This document shows, piece by piece, positions 61,104-64,000 of a DNA stretch of 64,000 bases. This DNA is from Clostridium sp. CAG:678. Lineage in GTDB: Bacteria > Bacillota > Clostridia > Oscillospirales > Acutalibacteraceae. The translations under genes were made by a program, and so were the position numbers. Location of the stretch: positions 97,431 to 161,430 of the forward strand of contig HF991817.1 in the NCBI GenBank assembly GCA_000431535.1, given 5' to 3'. The notes beneath the pieces are model-generated. The model saw only the letters and a program-made list of their open reading frames with translations. It was not told the origin of the DNA and searched no databases. How positions within the stretch are numbered: the first letter of the stretch is position 1; every line of letters begins with the position of its first letter.

Positions 61104-61703
61104 ATGCCAAGCACAGTAGTTCTTGAAAAGAAAAAAGCGCAGGTTGAAGCGTTGGCTGAAAGAATCAAGGGCTCAGTAGCCGGTGTTGTTGTGGATTACA
61201 AAGGTATCAATGTAGAAGATGACACTAAGCTGCGTAAAGAGCTTCGCGAGGCGGGAATAGAGTATACCGTTGTTAAAAACTCTATTCTTAAAAGAGCCGC
61301 GGATGCTGCCGGACTTTCCGGAATGGATCCCGTTCTTGAAGGCACAACCGCTATTGCAACAAGCGCTGAGGATTATGTAGCATCAGCCCGCATTCTTCAG
61401 AAATATGCTGACGCTCATGATTTCTTTAATGTAAAGTCAGGCTATCTTGATGGTGAAGTGATCGAGCTTTCAAAGATCGAAGCACTTGCAAAACTTCCGT
61501 CAAGAGAAGTTCTTCTTGCAACAGTCTGCAACGTGTTCAATGCACCTATTGCTGCATTTGCGCGCGCGGTTCAGGCAATTGTTGACAAGGGCGGCGTTGA
61601 GGCCTGCGAGGGCGGAAACACCGAGGAGGCTGCTGCCGAAACAGAGGCCGCAGCAGAGGAAGCGCCTGCAGCAGATGCTCCTGAAGCAAACGAAGCAGAA
61701 TAA
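61104..61703 (+). CDS. rplJ: 50S ribosomal protein L10, with acidic C-terminal extension
   Basis: L10 forms the stalk base. The core is KAQVEALAERIKGSVAGVVVDY, seen as KAQVEALAERIKGSVAG, then TVVKNSILKRAADAAGL, GTTAIATSAEDYVA, and AFARAVQAIVDKGG. The protein is 199 residues; most are 165-175. The excess is an Ala/Glu-rich tail (EEAAAETEAAAEEAPAADA). Start ATG follows TAGGAGG. Confidence 0.96.
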   Translation: MPSTVVLEKKKAQVEALAERIKGSVAGVVVDYKGINVEDDTKLRKELREAGIEYTVVKNSILKRAADAAGLSGMDPVLEGTTAIATSAEDYVASARILQKYADAHDFFNVKSGYLDGEVIELSKIEALAKLPSREVLLATVCNVFNAPIAAFARAVQAIVDKGGVEACEGGNTEEAAAETEAAAEEAPAADAPEANEAE

Positions 61704-61748
61704 TCACATTTTAACTTTTCACTAAAATTTAATTCGGAGGAAATGAAA

Positions 61749-62126
61749 ATGGCATCAGAAAATGTAACGAAAATCGTTGAAGAGCTTAAAACTCTTACTG
61801 TTCTTGAACTTTCAGAACTCGTATCCGCAGTTGAGGAAGAATTCGGCGTAAGCGCAGCCGCAGCAGTTGCTGTTGCCGCTCCTGCAGACGGCGGTGCCGC
61901 TGCAGCAGAAGAAAAGACCGAATTTGATGTTGTTCTTACAGATGTTGGCCCGAACAAGATTCAGGTTGTTAAGGCTGTTAAGGAAGCAACAGGTCTCGGC
62001 CTGAAAGAGGCAAAAGAGATCGTTGACTCTGCTCCCAAGACCATCAAAGAGGCTGTTCCCACTGCTGACGCAGAGGCTCTCAAGGCTAAGATCGAGGAAA
62101 CAGGCGCAACTGTTGAACTCAAATAA
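61749..62126 (+). CDS. rplL: 50S ribosomal protein L7/L12
   Basis: A 125-residue L7/L12 with N-terminal dimer domain ([20 protein letters not shown]), Ala-rich hinge ([17 protein letters not shown]), and C-terminal domain ([20 protein letters not shown], then [19 protein letters not shown]). The ATG at 61749 lies eight bases after GGAGG; the ATG at 61743 is too close. Terminators follow and rpoB is not next. Confidence 0.98.
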   Translation: MASENVTKIVEELKTLTVLELSELVSAVEEEFGVSAAAAVAVAAPADGGAAAAEEKTEFDVVLTDVGPNKIQVVKAVKEATGLGLKEAKEIVDSAPKTIKEAVPTADAEALKAKIEETGATVELK

Positions 62127-62144
62127 TTGTACCATCCAAAAGCA

Positions 62145-62175
62145 AAGCGGCATGCGTAAGCATGCCGCTTTTTTT
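62145..62175 (+). terminator. Terminator after rplL
   Basis: AAGCGGCATGC-GTAA-GCATGCCGCTT, a perfect 11-bp stem, then T7. Confidence 0.92.
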
Positions 62176-62192
62176 GTTTTATGCCTAAATGG

Positions 62193-62232
62193 AAAAGGCC
62201 CCGGTTTGTGTTGCGCAAGCCGGAGCCTTTTT
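62193..62232. terminator. Second, bidirectional terminator
   Basis: AAAAGGC-CCGG...CCGG-GCCTTTTT hairpin between rplL and the convergent phosphatase gene. Confidence 0.75.
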
Positions 62233-62285
62233 GTCTGCTGATTGAACAGTATGCTGCGTTGTTTCGACGCACGATCCCATGCGCC

Positions 62286-63383
62286 TTAACCTGCTGTCAT
62301 AATCCGGATCAGCGCGTCCAGATCTTCTGCAGGAACGCCTGTGTCCACCAGGCAGTTATACGTTTTTTCACTTAAAGTGCTGCCCTTGGTCTGCACGATC
62401 GTATTGTAATAATCCGATTCAAGCAGGTTTTCTACCGGCCTTTTTCCGCCGATGTTTCCAAAGTTAGAAAAAACATAGTCCTTTTGCAGTTCTTCTTCAG
62501 GCACGCCAAGCAGCGCGTTGATCATAAAGGCAAGCATGCCGGTGCGGTCTGTTCCTATATTGCAGTGGATAAAAAGCGGGTAATTTTCCTCCTTGGCAAG
62601 AACGGAAAAAACTTTTACAACCTGTTCTTTGTTATCCGCCAGCATATTGCCGTCCCATTCCATCGGAATGCTTATGTAGGCAACGCTTTCTCCGAGCGGG
62701 CTGTATGTGATACCGCCGTTTTCACTGTCGTCCACGAGGCGCACGTCGATTTCGGTTTTGATGCCAAGCTCCTCCAGCATCACGTGTTTTCCGCTCTCCG
62801 TGATCTCAATGTTTACATGATTAATATTGCTTTCATTCAAACGCCCTGTGCGGAAGATCATGCCCTGTTTCGTAACGGTTCCGTTTTCCGTCTCACGGCC
62901 GCCAAGATCCCTTGCATTGGTCACACCGTCTATGTAAAGATTTCTCGGCGCACTGGAATCGGTGGAAAAAGATGCAATTTCGCTTTCCTGCTCCCCGTCG
63001 CTGACCGTCCAGTAGTATTCCGTGCCGATCTTTAAATTGTACACAGAGTATTCTGTTTCGTTTGTAGAATAGGAAATAGCATCTGTCATATCCGCGTTTT
63101 CGCTGATGGAAAGCGTGAACTGTGCGTCGTCTTTGCCGTTGTAATCCCATTCAAACGCAATAGGTTTCGGCCTGCTTTTTTCGCTTTGGCCGTAAGCGTA
63201 AATGCCCACCATGGATGCGGATCCGTTGAGAAACATACGCTGGCTGAATGTGTGTATGCCAACCGTTTCTTCAACCGGTGAAACTGCCTTGATCATGGCA
63301 GGTTCGTTTTTACCCGCCGCACAGCCTGTAAGGAGGCAAAAAATCAATATGCTTGCTGCCGCCGCGCTGATTACTTTTTTCAA
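62286..63383 (-). CDS. Tyrosine-protein phosphatase lipoprotein
   Basis: A 365-residue secreted protein. The lipoprotein signal ends at Cys (LLTGCAAG). Residues about 35-150 look like an Ig/fibronectin-type domain. The catalytic domain starts at NARDLGGRE, the usual entry of bacterial Y_phosphatase3 enzymes, and carries the P-loop HCNIGTDRTG (Cys-x5-Arg). Such enzymes act on phosphotyrosine or phosphoinositides; being outside the cell, the natural substrate is unclear. Confidence 0.9.
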   Translation of the reverse strand: MKKVISAAAASILIFCLLTGCAAGKNEPAMIKAVSPVEETVGIHTFSQRMFLNGSASMVGIYAYGQSEKSRPKPIAFEWDYNGKDDAQFTLSISENADMTDAISYSTNETEYSVYNLKIGTEYYWTVSDGEQESEIASFSTDSSAPRNLYIDGVTNARDLGGRETENGTVTKQGMIFRTGRLNESNINHVNIEITESGKHVMLEELGIKTEIDVRLVDDSENGGITYSPLGESVAYISIPMEWDGNMLADNKEQVVKVFSVLAKEENYPLFIHCNIGTDRTGMLAFMINALLGVPEEELQKDYVFSNFGNIGGKRPVENLLESDYYNTIVQTKGSTLSEKTYNCLVDTGVPAEDLDALIRIMTAG

Positions 63384-63463
63384 ATCATCGCCACTCTTTC
63401 TGTATAGAACTTGCTTTCATTATATCAGATCTAAAATAAATTGCAATCCCTAGCAGTGCCGGC

Positions 63464-63503
63464 AAAAGAAAAGAGATCCTCAAACGTATATTGGATCTCT
63501 TTT
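63464..63503 (-). terminator. Terminator after the small XRE gene
   Basis: Minus strand AAAAGAGATCC / GGATCTCTTTT with a 13-nt loop, followed by CTTTTGCC. Confidence 0.75.
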
Positions 63504-63508
63504 CAGTT

Positions 63509-63724
63509 CTATTTGATTTCAGAGGGATCATCCGTCCTGCCCAAGATGTAATCCACGCTCGTTTTGTAAAAATCCGCAAGCGCAATCAGAATTTCGGGCG
63601 GAACGCTTCTTTCGCCGCGTTCGTAGTAGGAATATAGCCTTTGCGATATCCCAATGCTTTTGCCCACTTTCATCTGTGTCAAATCATGATCCTCGCGTAG
63701 GTCTTTTATTCTTTTAATGAGCAT
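63509..63724 (-). CDS. Small XRE-type HTH regulator
   Basis: A 71-residue Cro/C1-type protein: IKDLREDHDLTQMKVGKSIG, then SQRLYSYYERGERSVPPEIL, ending YILGRTDDPSE. The ATG at 63724 follows GAGGTG. A perfect 13-bp palindrome lies 63 bp upstream and could be its operator. Confidence 0.9.
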   Translation of the reverse strand: MLIKRIKDLREDHDLTQMKVGKSIGISQRLYSYYERGERSVPPEILIALADFYKTSVDYILGRTDDPSEIK

Positions 63725-63786
63725 AACCAACACCTCTGCCTGTTTTCATTATTATATGACAGCTGTTTCAACACTATTGACGCGAG

Positions 63787-63799
63787 GAACAAATTGTTC
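63787..63799. promoter_or_regulatory. Perfect 13-bp palindrome GAACAA-A-TTGTTC
   Basis: Lies between the XRE gene (leftward) and the partial gene at the window end (rightward), a usual place for a shared operator. The site is seen; the role is inferred. Confidence 0.5.
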
Positions 63800-63920
63800 T
63801 CTAATTATTTAAATTTAATATATTAAATTGCATTTTTATAAAATGCTTTTGTATTATTTCTTATTACTACAAATTTTTTGAGGGCAGGTCATTATAATAT
63901 CCGTTGTGCGGGGTGATTGG

Positions 63921-64000
63921 GTGAAACATAATATTTTTAAAAATGAAAAGGATTACTTGTTTTGCGTGGAAAAGCAAAGCAAAGACGGCTTTTATTTTGA
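63921..64000 (+). CDS. Start of an unidentified gene (continues beyond window)
   Basis: An open frame from GTG (63921) with GGGGTGA upstream encodes KHNIFKNEKDYLFCVEKQSK and runs off the window. A TATAAT (63893-63898) precedes it. Only 26 codons are visible, so no family can be named. An alternative ATG in another frame (about 63943) is possible but has no ribosome site. Confidence 0.45.
   Translation, partial: MKHNIFKNEKDYLFCVEKQSKDGFYF

Overview
This window reads as chromosome of an anaerobic, endospore-forming, low-to-moderate GC Firmicute of class Clostridia, probably a gut or rumen member of the Oscillospiraceae/Ruminococcaceae or a related family. The reasons are genuine sporulation genes (ylbJ, yqfC, yqfD, pdaA, an alpha/beta-type SASP), a zinc-type L33, sodium-pump decarboxylase subunits, an Isf-free glucuronate pathway and Gram-positive AGGAGG-type ribosome binding sites. 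I see no phage, insertion sequence, CRISPR array, tRNA or rRNA gene. The species cannot be named from the sequence alone.

Layout. 1-2.2 kb: the 3' end of purB runs into the beta and gamma subunits of a sodium-ion pump decarboxylase. 2.2-5.3 kb: a small accessory stretch with a four-fold TCGCGA repeat, a Mor-type regulator and two uncharacterised proteins. 5.3-7.9 kb: sporulation genes ylbJ (leftward) and yqfC-yqfD (rightward). 7.9-16.4 kb: glucuronate catabolism in two transcription units (uxuA-uxuB and uxaC-kdgK-eda), which together convert glucuronate to pyruvate and glyceraldehyde-3-phosphate, separated by lemA, a DUF2207 membrane protein and a LOG-family enzyme. 16.5-21.3 kb (leftward): hisS-aspS-yfbR-nitroreductase, and mgsA. 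21.4-25.7 kb (leftward): the cell-shape operon mreB-mreC-mreD-PBP2. 25.9-28 kb: pdaA and prfB. 28-32.3 kb: a RING-like/DUF2628 membrane protein, galU, a CPBP protease, tadA and a SASP gene.

32.6-36.3 kb holds a peptidoglycan precursor unit (alpha/beta hydrolase, membrane-anchored Mur ligase, Ddl). 36.3-40.7 kb holds a GNAT enzyme, an Lsa-like ABC-F ATPase preceded by a textbook attenuation leader, and a DUF1275-MATE pair. 40.8-45.5 kb holds a ferredoxin, a phosphate module (NptA/PhoU-like transporter with a PhoP-PhoR two-component system) and a membrane-linked XRE regulator. 45.7-49.2 kb holds a lone E2-type acyltransferase, three proteins with Gln/Pro/Tyr-rich tails, and a small XRE regulator. 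49.3-54.7 kb holds a leftward surface-carbohydrate unit (TcaA-like protein, Big2/beta-propeller protein, GH16 lipoprotein) and a nucleotidyltransferase. 54.8-58.2 kb holds a HAD phosphatase and two flavoproteins. 58.3-62.2 kb is the housekeeping run rpmG-secE-nusG-rplK-rplA-(L10 leader)-rplJ-rplL, which ends in terminators rather than continuing into rpoBC. The window closes with a tyrosine-phosphatase lipoprotein, an XRE regulator and the start of one more gene.

The signals most worth following are the ribosome-attenuation leader of the ABC-F gene (uORF plus two tandem terminators under a near-consensus promoter), the phased TCGCGA array upstream of the Mor-type gene, two 11-bp-phased direct-repeat boxes that could form a local PhoP regulon, the Mur ligase lacking a normal substrate-binding domain next to ddl, and the recurring Gln/Pro/Tyr-rich N-terminal architecture on unrelated membrane proteins. 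All functional calls come from motif and family recognition by eye; no search was run.
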